In this document: positions 17,746-27,428 of the stretch, piece after piece
How the letters are laid out: every line of letters begins with the position of its first letter
Numbering within the stretch: position 1 is the first letter of the stretch
DNA from: Candidatus Nanopelagicales bacterium
GTDB taxonomy: Bacteria; Actinomycetota; Actinomycetes; S36-B12
NCBI GenBank assembly: GCA_018401415.1
Contig: JAGYKV010000018.1
Coordinates: 149,939 to 213,938 of the forward strand
Length of the DNA stretch: 64,000 nt
Direction of reading: 5' to 3'
Position numbers and translations under genes: made by a program
Notes under the pieces: generated by a model
What the model saw: only the letters and a program-made list of their open reading frames with translations
Database searches by the model: none
Told to the model about the DNA's origin: nothing

Positions 17746-18278
17746 CCCTCTTCATCTCGGAAGTACTTGGCGAGCATCATTCGCTTGAGGAGTTTGAATC
17801 CGATCAACCTGAATTAGACAGATGGCTCAAGCAGGAAGCGAGAGGAGCACACACTCAAGGAATGGCGCGGGTGACCGTTTGGTGCGAGCCCGACTCGGGT
17901 GTGGTGGTTGCGTTCTTCGCAATCACGCCGACACAAATTTCACCGGATGGAATCTCAAGATCAGCACGCGGGGGCTACTCGAGCCCGATACCGGGCTACC
18001 TCATTGCCAAATTGGCTTTGGCAAAATCAATGACCGGCAGGGGATTCGGGGGAGAACTCCTGCTAGATGCGCTTGAAACCGTCTCGGCAGCAGCGAACGC
18101 TGGTTCCGGACGTTTGGTTGTGGTTGATTCCATTGATGATCGTGCATATGAGTTTTACAGGCACCACGGATTCACACCCATCGGTGAAACCTTGCGACTC
18201 TTTGCCCACATCCCCGATGTGACGGCATCTATCGCAGCTGGCAGATACGGCCCAAAGTCTTGTGAGGAGATTTCATGA
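17742..18278 (+). CDS. GNAT-family acetyltransferase toxin (TacT/AtaT type)
   Basis: 178 residues from a TTG overlapping the antitoxin stop. The GNAT acetyl-CoA loop is MTGRGFGGELLLDAL; the catalytic region has RAYEFYRHHGFTPI with the Tyr typical of TacT. The N-terminal FESDQPELDRWLKQEA and TVWCEPDSGVVVAFFAI are family features. TacT/AtaT toxins acetylate the amino acid on charged tRNAs and halt translation. The pair looks intact. Confidence 0.87.
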   Translation: MTLFISEVLGEHHSLEEFESDQPELDRWLKQEARGAHTQGMARVTVWCEPDSGVVVAFFAITPTQISPDGISRSARGGYSSPIPGYLIAKLALAKSMTGRGFGGELLLDALETVSAAANAGSGRLVVVDSIDDRAYEFYRHHGFTPIGETLRLFAHIPDVTASIAAGRYGPKSCEEIS

Positions 18279-18445
18279 AATTTAAGGGAACTGCTCAAAG
18301 ACTTGCGGGGGTGGTGTGTGCACCGGCGCTGGTCGCGGGGCTGGCAGGTGCAATGACTCCGTCGGCTACGGCGGCCGCAGCTTTCGAGCCGAAGTTGTCG
18401 TATTTCACGTGCATGTCAATGATTCTGGCGATGCCGCGGAGCTGA
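18275..18445 (+). pseudogene. Signal-peptide gene fragment
   Basis: ATG overlaps the toxin stop (ATGA). It encodes a clear signal peptide (LAGVVCAPALVAGLAGAMTPSATAAAA) and about 18 more residues before TGA. Another frame downstream reads VVVFHVHVNDSGDAAELKEDFVW, which could be the lost mature part. Probably a broken exported protein; a short secreted peptide is possible. Confidence 0.4.
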
Positions 18446-18563
18446 AGGAAGATTTCGTTTGGCCCGTTCGCCTGATGACATCACTCACGTGGATCTAAAT
18501 ATTTGTTTCTTAGTTTGCGCGTTTGGCTAGCGCTAAAACGTTTGCATGGTGTGAGGTGGATCC

Positions 18564-21272
18564 GTGCTCGTATACAACTTCCATGATGGTGACCGAACAA
18601 TGGCGAACTTACTCGGCGGTAAGGGCGCCAACCTTGCCGAAATGACGAAACTCGGGCTACCTGTTCCGCCCGGCTTCACCATTACCACCGAAGCATGTCG
18701 GCACTATTTGGCACAGGGAACAATGCCTGATGGGCTCGAGGCGGAGATCACCTCGCATATTGAAAGCCTGGAACAGTCGATTGGACGAATCTTGGGCCAT
18801 GCCTCGGACCCCCTGTTGGTATCTGTTCGGTCGGGTGCGCGGTTCTCCATGCCGGGCATGATGGAAACGGTTTTGAACATTGGGCTCAACGACCAAAGTG
18901 TCGAAGGGCTCGCCCAAATATCCAAGGATCCTCGGTTTGCATGGGATGCCTACCGCAGGTTGTTGCAAATGTTTGGAAAAACAGTTTTGAACATTGAAGG
19001 CGAGCAATTTGAGCACCGGCTTGATGCAATGAAGGTGACCGCCGGTGTCATGACCGATTTTGAGTTGTCACCGGTGCAGTTGCAAGATCTCGTTTCCCAG
19101 TTCAAGGACGTCATTGCACGGGAGTCTGGGTCCCCGTTTCCACAGGATCCCCACCAGCAGTTGATGAGTGCGGTCCGCGCAGTCTTTGACTCCTGGAACA
19201 CCGAACGTGCGATTTTGTATCGTCGCCGCGAGGGTATTCCCGCGGATTTGGGAACCGCGGTGAATGTTCAAGCAATGGCTTTTGGGAATGTTGGTGAAGG
19301 ATCTGGGACCGGAGTGGCGTTTACCCGCGATCCCGGATCGGGGGAAAAGGGACTCTATGGCGATTATCTTCCCGATGCTCAGGGCGAAGACGTAGTTTCC
19401 GGGATTCGCAACACCTTGGCCCTGCACGATCTCGAAAGTCTTGACAAGCCAGCTTTCGATGAACTTTTGTCGATCATGAAAATTCTCGAGGGCCACTACC
19501 GCGATATTTGTGACATCGAGTTCACCATCGAGCGTCACAAGTTGTGGATGCTGCAGACCCGTGTTGGCAAACGTACAGCTGGTGCGGCGTTCCGGATTGC
19601 AATCCAACTGGTCGATGAGGGTGTCATCTCAATGGATGAAGCAGTTGAGCGGGTGAGTGGTTCCCAGCTTGCCCAACTCATGTTTCCGCAGTTTGCGGCA
19701 AATTCGACGATGGAATTACTGGCAAAGGGAACAAATGCCTCACCGGGAGCAGCCGTGGGGAAAGTGGTATTCGATTCTGCCACGGCAATTGAATGGGCAG
19801 CCCGTGGCGACGATGTCATTTTGGTGCGACGGGAGACCAACCCTGATGACCTCGGTGGCATGGTGGCCGCCGCCGGAATTCTGACCAGTCGTGGTGGCAA
19901 AACCTCGCACGCGGCAGTGGTCGCGCGAGGCATGGGCAAGACAGCGGTCTGCGGTGTTGAATCCATTGAGGTGCGCGGCAAGGACAAGAAACTTCGCGTG
20001 GGTAGCCGGGAGATTCTAGAAGGAGATGTCATCTCTATTGATGGAAGCACAGGTGATGTCTTTTTGGGCGAAGTACCGGTGGTTCAGAGTCCTGTTGTTC
20101 GTTACTTCGAGGAGGGTCTTGAAGCTGCCATCACCGACGCCGATAATGCCACCGTTGAATTGGTGCGTGCAGTCGACCGGATCATGCGTCATGCTGATGA
20201 AAAGAGGAGACTTCGCGTTCGAACGAACGCTGACAATGGTCCGGATGCGGCCCGCGCGAGGCGGATGGGGGCGCAGGGCATTGGTCTGTTGCGAACCGAG
20301 CACATGTTCCTTGGAGAGCAGAAGAAGTACATCGAGAAACTAATTCTGGCCAATACCGAACAATCCCGAGAAGCAGCTCTCGAGGCGCTCTTGCCCTTGC
20401 AAATAGCTGACTTCACCGAGGTTCTGGATGCAATGGACGGACTTCCGGTGACTATCCGTCTGATCGATCCACCGTTGCACGAATTCCTGCCTGATCGCAC
20501 GGAACTCGCGATCGAGGTCGCATTAGCAAGCGAACGAGGCGAGATCGATGAAGAGAAAGTCACCCTGTTCCGCGAGGTAAACCGTTTGGCAGAGCACAAT
20601 CCAATGTTGGGTCTTCGCGGAGTGCGTCTCGGTTTGGTTCTTCCTGGTCTTTTTGCCCTTCAAGTTCGGGCGATCTGCGAGGCAGCCTGCGCTCTGCGAG
20701 CGAAGGGCAAAGATCCACGGGTGGAAATCATGATTCCATTGGTTGCTGCCGCCGCGGAATTAGTGATCACCCGAGAGGAAGTTGAACGTGTGGTTGCTGA
20801 AGTGGAGAGCAAGGAGAACTGCTCCTTGGGAGTTTTGGTCGGCACCATGATCGAATTGCCTCGGGCTGTTCTCACGGCTGACCGAATTGCCGAATCTGCC
20901 GAATTCTTCTCATTCGGCACTAATGATTTGACGCAAACGACATGGGGATTTAGCCGCGACGATGTTGAAGCATCCTTTTTTAGTCCTTATCTCGAGATGG
21001 GTATCTTCTCGGTTTCCCCATTTGAGTCAATTGATCGAGAGGGCGTTGGTCAGTTGGTGCGCATCGCAGTTGAAAAGGGCCGTGCAGTTCGCCCGGGCTT
21101 GCATTGTGGAGTCTGTGGTGAGCATGGTGGAGACCCTGCATCGGTGCATTTCTTTGATGAAGTCGGTTTGGATTATGTTTCATGTTCTCCGTTCCGAGTG
21201 CCGGTAGCGCGACTGGAAGCAGCTCGCTCCGCAATTGCTCGTTCAGGCGCTGTCGGAAGCGACACTCGCTGA
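18564..21272 (+). CDS. ppdK: Pyruvate, phosphate dikinase
   Basis: 902 residues, normal PPDK length, GTG start. Order of domains: nucleotide-binding domain (GGKGANLAEMTKLGLPVPPGF, SVRSGARFSMPGMMET), central phospho-His domain with GGKTSHAAVVARGMGK (catalytic His), and the C-terminal PEP/pyruvate TIM barrel ending in GLHCGVCGEHGGDP with the catalytic Cys. It interconverts ATP + phosphate + pyruvate with AMP + PPi + PEP in the cytoplasm. Next to a glycerol-type importer and, further on, glycerate kinase, it fits growth on C3 compounds needing gluconeogenic PEP. No PPDK regulatory protein is seen nearby. Confidence 0.97.
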   Translation: MLVYNFHDGDRTMANLLGGKGANLAEMTKLGLPVPPGFTITTEACRHYLAQGTMPDGLEAEITSHIESLEQSIGRILGHASDPLLVSVRSGARFSMPGMMETVLNIGLNDQSVEGLAQISKDPRFAWDAYRRLLQMFGKTVLNIEGEQFEHRLDAMKVTAGVMTDFELSPVQLQDLVSQFKDVIARESGSPFPQDPHQQLMSAVRAVFDSWNTERAILYRRREGIPADLGTAVNVQAMAFGNVGEGSGTGVAFTRDPGSGEKGLYGDYLPDAQGEDVVSGIRNTLALHDLESLDKPAFDELLSIMKILEGHYRDICDIEFTIERHKLWMLQTRVGKRTAGAAFRIAIQLVDEGVISMDEAVERVSGSQLAQLMFPQFAANSTMELLAKGTNASPGAAVGKVVFDSATAIEWAARGDDVILVRRETNPDDLGGMVAAAGILTSRGGKTSHAAVVARGMGKTAVCGVESIEVRGKDKKLRVGSREILEGDVISIDGSTGDVFLGEVPVVQSPVVRYFEEGLEAAITDADNATVELVRAVDRIMRHADEKRRLRVRTNADNGPDAARARRMGAQGIGLLRTEHMFLGEQKKYIEKLILANTEQSREAALEALLPLQIADFTEVLDAMDGLPVTIRLIDPPLHEFLPDRTELAIEVALASERGEIDEEKVTLFREVNRLAEHNPMLGLRGVRLGLVLPGLFALQVRAICEAACALRAKGKDPRVEIMIPLVAAAAELVITREEVERVVAEVESKENCSLGVLVGTMIELPRAVLTADRIAESAEFFSFGTNDLTQTTWGFSRDDVEASFFSPYLEMGIFSVSPFESIDREGVGQLVRIAVEKGRAVRPGLHCGVCGEHGGDPASVHFFDEVGLDYVSCSPFRVPVARLEAARSAIARSGAVGSDTR

Positions 21273-21556
21273 CGCCATGACAACCAATTTTCTGCTGAGA
21301 ACCAACAAGTTTTGTGCGTATAACGACAATGGCGAGGAAGGTGACCGGCAAGTATCAAGCATAGACAAAATAGGAGATTTCGGGTACAACGTGCGCATCC
21401 GAGATATTTGCCTGCCACAAAATTTTGATAAGAGTTTTGGGTACGAGGTCGTTACCAAAATGTGACTGGAAATTTCTCGCCTTATGGGAAGGTCTCTGCT
21501 AATTTCCAATAAACCTAGCTCCCGCAAAGGTATATCGTCGATGAAAGGAAACGCGA

Positions 21557-23242
21557 GTGAGAGATCGTAAACGCCTCCTAACGAGGCTAGCTCCAATACC
21601 GTTGGTGGTTGTGTTAGCAGCCTGTTCCAGCGGTGGCTCCGACCAAGGCGCAGAAGATTCAGCCGGTGGTGGTTCAGATACCGCAGCCGCTGAAGGTATG
21701 GGTCCTGGTCCAGCCGTGAAGGAAGCCACGTTCGACCAGAATGGGCTGGTTGATTACACCCAACAGCCATATACCCCAGAGGCCTACGCAGCCGCTGCGA
21801 AGGTGAATGACGGGGACGATGACTGCTCGTACTACGAGACGAGCAAGAAGGACTACTCCGGTCAGAGCATCACAGTGCTCGCACCACCGCCCCCCAACAT
21901 GGGTGAGCCAATGGCTCAGCACGGTGCGATGTTTAAGGAGCTGACCGGCGGAGACGTCATCATCGAGAACGTCTCGGTGGGCGAGCTTTACTCCAAGGCT
22001 CAGACCGCCTTCCAGACTGGCGTGAGCCCCTACGACGTGACCGTCAACTTCTCGACGTGGATCGGTGACTTCGGCGACTTCTACTACGCAATTCCGGAGG
22101 AGTACACTTCAGGAACTGGCTCACTCGCCACGATGCTGCCGCTCTACAAGGAGATCTACAAGTGGGACGGCGAGACGAAGCTCTTCGGCATTGACGGTGA
22201 CCGTCACTTCATGAAGTACCGCACCGACGTCCTGAACGATCCGGCGGCACAGGCTTACTTCAAGGAGCAGACTGGCCAGGATCTGAAGGTTCCCGAGACG
22301 TGGACCGAGTACAACCTGATCGCTTCGACCCTGAACGGCTTTGAGGTTGCTTCGCAGCCTGCTGGCGTTCCGCTGGCCGGATCGGTCGAGATCATGAAGC
22401 GTGACGACCTCATGTGGTCGGCGTTCATCAACCGTGTTGCTCCGTACGCCAAGAACCCGAATGTGACGACCGGTTTCTGGTTCGACGAGAACATGACTCC
22501 TCAGGTGAACAATCCTGGATTCGTCCGCGGGTTGACGGAGTTCGTTGAGGCAACCAACTACGTCCCACAGGGCGGCCAGAACTTTGGCCTCTCCGATGAA
22601 ATCTCCGCGTTCGGTTCAGGCCAGGGCATCTTCTCCTACACGTGGGATGACGCTTGGTCGCAGGCCAACCAAGATGACAGCCCGATTCGCGGAAACGTCG
22701 AAGCGGCGCCGAACCCTGGTGCAGAAGAGGTGTGGAACAGCGAGACACAGCAGTGGGATACCCCCGAGGGTGGCGTTAACCGTGCGCCGTACATCGCATG
22801 GGGATGGTCATCTGCGATCCCGCAGGGCTCAGAGAACAAGCAAATGGCTCTGGACTTCCTGTGCTTCTTCGCAAATGAGGCGAACTACCAGGTCGACCTG
22901 ACGATCGGGCGCACTGGTGTGAACCCGGTTCGCGAGGAAAGCTTCGTGCCAGAGTTCTGGGTTGAAGGCCTCGGCTGGCTGCCCGGTCCGACGCAAACGT
23001 GGATTGACACGTTGCAGGAGTACAACACTGCGTCAAACCGCGTCTTCGACCTGCGGGTTCCGGGCAACGGACCGCTCATGGCTGCACTTGCAGACGGAGT
23101 GGCACTTGCTCTAGCTGGTCAGAAGGATCCGCAAGCTGCGCTGGATGAGGTTGCGCAGAAGTGGGAGCAGATTGTGCAGGACATCGGTGAGGATCAAATC
23201 AAGGAGGCCTACCAGGCCGTTATTGACTTGGAAAACTCCTGA
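21557..23242 (+). CDS. ABC transporter substrate-binding lipoprotein (GlpV-like, glycerol type)
   Basis: 561 residues, GTG start after AAAGGAAACG. Lipoprotein signal with lipobox LAAC (Cys at about 22), then an acidic Ser/Gly linker. The mature protein is a long family-1 solute-binding protein (ITVLAPPPPNMGEPMAQHGAMF, YDVTVNFSTWIGDFGDF). Length and operon partners match GlpV of the rhizobial glpSTPQV glycerol system. An export-side hairpin after the gene probably keeps its message more abundant than that of the permeases. Confidence 0.87.
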   Translation: MRDRKRLLTRLAPIPLVVVLAACSSGGSDQGAEDSAGGGSDTAAAEGMGPGPAVKEATFDQNGLVDYTQQPYTPEAYAAAAKVNDGDDDCSYYETSKKDYSGQSITVLAPPPPNMGEPMAQHGAMFKELTGGDVIIENVSVGELYSKAQTAFQTGVSPYDVTVNFSTWIGDFGDFYYAIPEEYTSGTGSLATMLPLYKEIYKWDGETKLFGIDGDRHFMKYRTDVLNDPAAQAYFKEQTGQDLKVPETWTEYNLIASTLNGFEVASQPAGVPLAGSVEIMKRDDLMWSAFINRVAPYAKNPNVTTGFWFDENMTPQVNNPGFVRGLTEFVEATNYVPQGGQNFGLSDEISAFGSGQGIFSYTWDDAWSQANQDDSPIRGNVEAAPNPGAEEVWNSETQQWDTPEGGVNRAPYIAWGWSSAIPQGSENKQMALDFLCFFANEANYQVDLTIGRTGVNPVREESFVPEFWVEGLGWLPGPTQTWIDTLQEYNTASNRVFDLRVPGNGPLMAALADGVALALAGQKDPQAALDEVAQKWEQIVQDIGEDQIKEAYQAVIDLENS

Positions 23243-23269
23243 TCTGATTCACAGCTCATGAATGGATGT

Positions 23270-23303
23270 CGTTCCGTGGGGGTCGTATGGCCCCCACGGA
23301 ACG
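23270..23303 (+). terminator. 13-bp perfect hairpin between binding protein and permease
   Basis: CGTTCCGTGGGGG at 23270-23282 pairs with CCCCCACGGAACG at 23291-23303 around an 8-base loop; a weak T-rich CATTCTT follows. The position after a binding-protein gene is typical for partial termination or 3' mRNA protection. Confidence 0.85.
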
Positions 23304-23388
23304 CATTCTTGGGCACAATCGCCTGCCGAACGTGGCAGTAAAATTCACCCTACTGCGATGTAACTAACTGGCTGAAGGAAGCGAACAC

Positions 23389-24261
23389 GTGGGTATAAAT
23401 TTTTACAAGCGCCTGTTCTTGCTGCCTGGCCTTTTGCTGTTGATCGCCATCATCATTTTCCCTTTGCTTTTCTCCATTCGAGTGAGTTTCTCGAGTTGGA
23501 ACGTCTCGCGCTCGGGTCTTGACTTTGTTGGTGGCGCTAACTGGGCTCGCATGTGGTCCGACGCAGATTTTTGGGGGGCGATGCTTCGCCTCCTGAATTT
23601 CGGAGTTGTCACCACTTCAATTCAGTACATTCTCGGCTTCATGCTTGCTCACTATGTGTGGCAAGGCATTAAATCTGGTCGGTTATTCCGTCTCATCTGG
23701 CTGGTGCCACTTATGACCACGCCCAGCATCATGGCCATTGTTTGGCGCTCGATTTTCCGCGAGGATATTGGTGCGGCAAATGGTTTGCTGAAGTCAGTAG
23801 GGCTCAGCACTATTGGCTGGTCCACTGAGATAGTTCCCGCCATGTTCACGATCTATGTCGCAGAAATCTGGCAGTGGACACCCTTTATGTTCCTGTTCTT
23901 GTTGGCCGGCTTGCTGATTCTGCCCAAGGAACCTTTCCTCGCCGCAGAGATTGATGGATCCTCACCAACTCGAACGTTCTGGCGCATCACCTTGCCGCTT
24001 ATGGCTCCCATAAGTATTGGCGCCATTCTCATTCGCTTGATTGAGAGTTCCAAGATCTTTGACTCCATTTTCGTTCTCACTTCTGCGGGGCCAGGAAATG
24101 CCACCGAGACACCGACCTACTTCCTGTGGAAACGAAGTTTGACTGAATTCCAGATTGCTTACGGAGCGACACTGGCACTGACATACTTGATCGTCATGAT
24201 CATTGTGTTGACCATAGTTGCCAAAGTCCTGACGTATATTTCCCGTCCGAGGGGTTGGTAA
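23389..24261 (+). CDS. ABC transporter permease (GlpP-like)
   Basis: 290 residues, GTG start. Six membrane helices and the MalF-type EAA loop EIDGSSPTRTFWRITLPLMAPI near residue 185-205, which contacts the ATPases. The first helix follows a very short cytoplasmic N-terminus (FYKRLFLLPGLLLL). It is paired with the permease that follows, forming the heterodimeric channel for the binding protein upstream. Confidence 0.92.
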   Translation: MGINFYKRLFLLPGLLLLIAIIIFPLLFSIRVSFSSWNVSRSGLDFVGGANWARMWSDADFWGAMLRLLNFGVVTTSIQYILGFMLAHYVWQGIKSGRLFRLIWLVPLMTTPSIMAIVWRSIFREDIGAANGLLKSVGLSTIGWSTEIVPAMFTIYVAEIWQWTPFMFLFLLAGLLILPKEPFLAAEIDGSSPTRTFWRITLPLMAPISIGAILIRLIESSKIFDSIFVLTSAGPGNATETPTYFLWKRSLTEFQIAYGATLALTYLIVMIIVLTIVAKVLTYISRPRGW

Positions 24262-24263
24262 TC

Positions 24264-25097
24264 ATGTCTAGAATCTTTAAATATGCATTCGTGATTTTCT
24301 GGACTCTCTTTGTCTTGGCACCGCTGAGCTGGGCTCTGGTCACGAGTTTTAAAACGCCCGCGGCAGTCAACCAAGGTGCTACCTTCATCCCTTGGGTTCA
24401 GTTTGACCCCACCCTTGATGGCTGGAAGGACATTCTTGGCATTAGTGGGTACGCCAACCTGATTCCAAACATGATCAACAGCATGATCATCACTTTCTTT
24501 GCTTCGTTGATCAGCGTGACTTTGGGTGGCCTTGCCGCTTACGGCCTCTCCCGTTTCCGTTACGGGTGGAAGTATTACGGCAATTCGGACATTATTTTCT
24601 TCTTTATTGCACAGCGCATCCTGCCACCGGTTGTCCTCGCCATCCCGTTCTTCCTGTTGCTGAAGAATCTGCGGCTTCTCGACACACACCTCGGACTCAT
24701 CCTGGTTTTGACCTCAGGTCTGATGCCCATTGTCGTCTGGTTGATGGTCGACTTCTTCAATCAGATCCCACGAGAGATCGATGAAATGGCGATGCTGGAA
24801 GGCTGTAACCCATTGCAGGCATTCCGACGCGCGATCTTGCCGCTGTCCAAGCCGGGAATCGCGATCTCTGCGATCTTTGCGGTCATCTTTGGCTGGAACG
24901 ATCTGTTCTTCGCCTTGGTGTTGACTTTCACTGAAGTTAAGACCCTGCCAGCTGCCGTTGTGGCTCTGAACGGAACGGTGACGCCGTTCTGGACCCTGGC
25001 TGCCTCGGCAATATTCTCGATTTTGCCCTTGATTGGATTCGTCTTTGTCGTTGAACGTTACTTGGCAAAGGGCGGATTCTCGGGAGCCGTTCGATGA
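24264..25097 (+). CDS. ABC transporter permease (GlpQ-like)
   Basis: 277 residues from the ATG at 24264. MalG-type permease with six helices and EAA loop EIDEMAMLEGCNPLQAFRRAILP. The motif VAALNGTVTPFWTLAAS near the end is typical of sugar/polyol permeases of this class. It starts 2 bases after the previous stop and ends 10 bases before the first ATPase gene. Confidence 0.92.
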   Translation: MSRIFKYAFVIFWTLFVLAPLSWALVTSFKTPAAVNQGATFIPWVQFDPTLDGWKDILGISGYANLIPNMINSMIITFFASLISVTLGGLAAYGLSRFRYGWKYYGNSDIIFFFIAQRILPPVVLAIPFFLLLKNLRLLDTHLGLILVLTSGLMPIVVWLMVDFFNQIPREIDEMAMLEGCNPLQAFRRAILPLSKPGIAISAIFAVIFGWNDLFFALVLTFTEVKTLPAAVVALNGTVTPFWTLAASAIFSILPLIGFVFVVERYLAKGGFSGAVR

Positions 25098-25107
25098 AGG
25101 ATCAAAA

Positions 25108-26181
25108 GTGAGCCTAGAACTAAAAGATCTCGGTATAACCGATGGAACGGACATGATCCTCGAGGGGATCACCTACACCTTCGAGCCAGGGCGTGTTTAT
25201 GTGCTCATGGGTCGCACGTTGTCGGGCAAGACCTCGCTCATGCGAACCATCGCTGGTCTCCTGGACTTCACCGACGGGGATATGTACTTCAACGGCGAGG
25301 ACTTCGATGTCCTGCCGACTTGGAAGCGCAGCACATCGATGGTCTACCAACAGTTCATCAACTACCCCAACAGAACCGTCCTGGGTAACGTGCTATTCCC
25401 ACTTTTGCGCTCGGGTCTATCCAAGGCCGAAGCGAAAGCCAAGGCCCTTGAAATGATTGACAAGGTTGGGCTTTCAAGCTTTGCTGATCGCAAGCCTGGG
25501 CAGTTATCCGGTGGGCAGCAGCAGCGCGTCGCTATTGCTCGCGCTCTCATTCGGAACTCAAATATCCTGCTGCTCGATGAACCACTCATGAACTTGGATT
25601 ACAAGTTGCGTGAGCAACTACGAGAGGACTTCCGCGAACTGTTCACAACATCGAAAGACTCGGTCACAATTTATGCAACGACAGAGCCTGCAGAAGCATT
25701 GCTGGTCGGCGATGAACTTCTAGTAATGCACGAAGGTCGGATAATTCAGTCGGGGGTACCCGCTGAGGTTTTTGAAAATCCGAATTCGGTGACCGTTGCA
25801 CAAATCGTGAACGAGCCACCCATGTCAGTTTTGACGGCTGAGATCTCCAACGGAACCTTCTCCATTGGTCATCGAATGAAATCACAAATTCCCGCTCATC
25901 TTGTGGGTTTGCCCGATGGCGATTACCAGGCAGGATTCCGGGCGAGTGAACTGACCATTGGATCTGAAGGTGACATGAAAGAAGAAGGCGAAGTTGACGT
26001 TGCTGAGGTCGCCGGCTCTGAAACTCTGATTTATCTGAATACCCCAACCGGCTACACCATTGTGCAGGAAGAAGGTATTCATCAGTACATCTCTGGGGAC
26101 AAACTTGGGATCACCATTCCACCCGAGCGTGCGTTCCTTTTCGACCTAAGCGGCAATCTTGTCGTCGCTCCGGGAAATTAA
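25108..26181 (+). CDS. ABC transporter ATP-binding protein (GlpS-like)
   Basis: 357 residues; the GTG at 25108 is preferred (GAAGGA upstream), since upstream in-frame codons overlap the permease. Walker A is GRTLSGKTS, with Thr/Leu in place of the usual Gly-Ser, as seen in GlpS; ABC signature LSGGQQQRVAIARAL; Walker B LLLDEPLMNLD. The switch His is replaced: the usual VTHD is ATTEP. A C-terminal regulatory (TOBE/OB) domain follows. It forms a heterodimer with the next gene product. Confidence 0.9.
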   Translation: MSLELKDLGITDGTDMILEGITYTFEPGRVYVLMGRTLSGKTSLMRTIAGLLDFTDGDMYFNGEDFDVLPTWKRSTSMVYQQFINYPNRTVLGNVLFPLLRSGLSKAEAKAKALEMIDKVGLSSFADRKPGQLSGGQQQRVAIARALIRNSNILLLDEPLMNLDYKLREQLREDFRELFTTSKDSVTIYATTEPAEALLVGDELLVMHEGRIIQSGVPAEVFENPNSVTVAQIVNEPPMSVLTAEISNGTFSIGHRMKSQIPAHLVGLPDGDYQAGFRASELTIGSEGDMKEEGEVDVAEVAGSETLIYLNTPTGYTIVQEEGIHQYISGDKLGITIPPERAFLFDLSGNLVVAPGN

Positions 26182-26190
26182 GGGGTCAAG

Positions 26191-27264
26191 GTGGCATCGG
26201 TAACGTTTTCCAACATCGGGCAGTCATACGACCTCAGCCCAGATGAATCGACGTGGGCACTCAGACCCATCGATGTCGAATTCAAATCGGGTTTGACCTA
26301 CGGTCTCGTTGGCCCCTCAGGCTCGGGAAAGACCACGATGCTGAACCTGATCTCAGGTATTGTTAAGCCCACTCAGGGGCAAATTTATTTCGACGAGACT
26401 GACGTAACCAAAATGTCGATTGCTCAGCGAAACGTCGCGCAGGTCTTCCAGTTTCCAACCATCTACAAGCAAATGACGGTTTTTGGCAACCTGGCGTTCC
26501 CACTCAGTTGCCGAAAATGGTCAAAGAACAAGATCAAGGACCGCGTTGAGAGCATCGCTGACCAGATTGGCCTCGGTGAGACACTCGGGAAATCGGCCAA
26601 CAAGCTTCGTGCCGACGAGAAGCAGTTGGTCTCGCTCGGGCGCGGTCTCGTTCGTGACGATGTCACCGCTTTATTGATGGACGAGCCGTTGACCGTTATT
26701 GACCCTCAGTACAAAGCTGAACTTCGTCGAAAGATCAAGAAGATCGTTGCAGGCAAAGGCATCACCATTATTTACGTTACCCACGACCAATACGAAGCCA
26801 TGACTTTTGCCGATGAAATTTTGGTGATGAATGTCGGAAGTGTCGTTCAACGAGGTCAGCCCGAGGAACTCTTTGAGCGGCCAAATTCCCGATATGTCGG
26901 AAATTTCATTGGATCTCCCGCGATGAACTTCATTAGGGGGGTTGTTGATCAAGGTCAGGTTTCCATCGCCGGTCAGAGGTTGGAGGTATCAACCAGTGTG
27001 ACCACGCTCGGAGGTGCTGAAATTGAAGTGGGCATCCGTCCGGAGTACGTCCCGGTTATGGAGGCCCAAGGCCCCAATGTGATCACAGCTGAGCACATAT
27101 CCGTGAGTGACATGGGATCAACCAGAGTCCTCAACTGTAAAATTGGCGACGACATTATTCGCGCCAAGATTCTCCGCGATCAACCCGTGCCGAAGTTAGG
27201 GCCAATCTACCTACACTTGCCATCCGAAAAGTTGCTCGTTTATCAGGATGGTGAGATTGTTTGA
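26191..27264 (+). CDS. ABC transporter ATP-binding protein with degenerate signature (GlpT-like)
   Basis: 357 residues, GTG start. Walker A GPSGSGKTT is canonical, Walker B LLMDEPLTVIDP and switch VTHDQYEA are intact, but the signature LSGGQ is replaced by LRADEKQLVSLGRGL. GlpS/GlpT pairs share the workload in this way: one has the good signature, the other the good switch His, so only one composite site may be fully active. C-terminal TOBE-like domain at about 240-355. Confidence 0.9.
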   Translation: MASVTFSNIGQSYDLSPDESTWALRPIDVEFKSGLTYGLVGPSGSGKTTMLNLISGIVKPTQGQIYFDETDVTKMSIAQRNVAQVFQFPTIYKQMTVFGNLAFPLSCRKWSKNKIKDRVESIADQIGLGETLGKSANKLRADEKQLVSLGRGLVRDDVTALLMDEPLTVIDPQYKAELRRKIKKIVAGKGITIIYVTHDQYEAMTFADEILVMNVGSVVQRGQPEELFERPNSRYVGNFIGSPAMNFIRGVVDQGQVSIAGQRLEVSTSVTTLGGAEIEVGIRPEYVPVMEAQGPNVITAEHISVSDMGSTRVLNCKIGDDIIRAKILRDQPVPKLGPIYLHLPSEKLLVYQDGEIV

Positions 27265-27428
27265 CCCTATACAAGTGAAGAGTTTTTCGATCAAAAAATC
27301 TCAAGATGCGGAATGAAAATTACGTGTATTATAAGGCCAGTTTAGTTACTGATTGAGCGGTACTCGCCTGGCGTGACCCACTAAAAAGGTTCACCTAGCG
27401 TGACTCACCTAGGACGGAAGGAAGCGAA

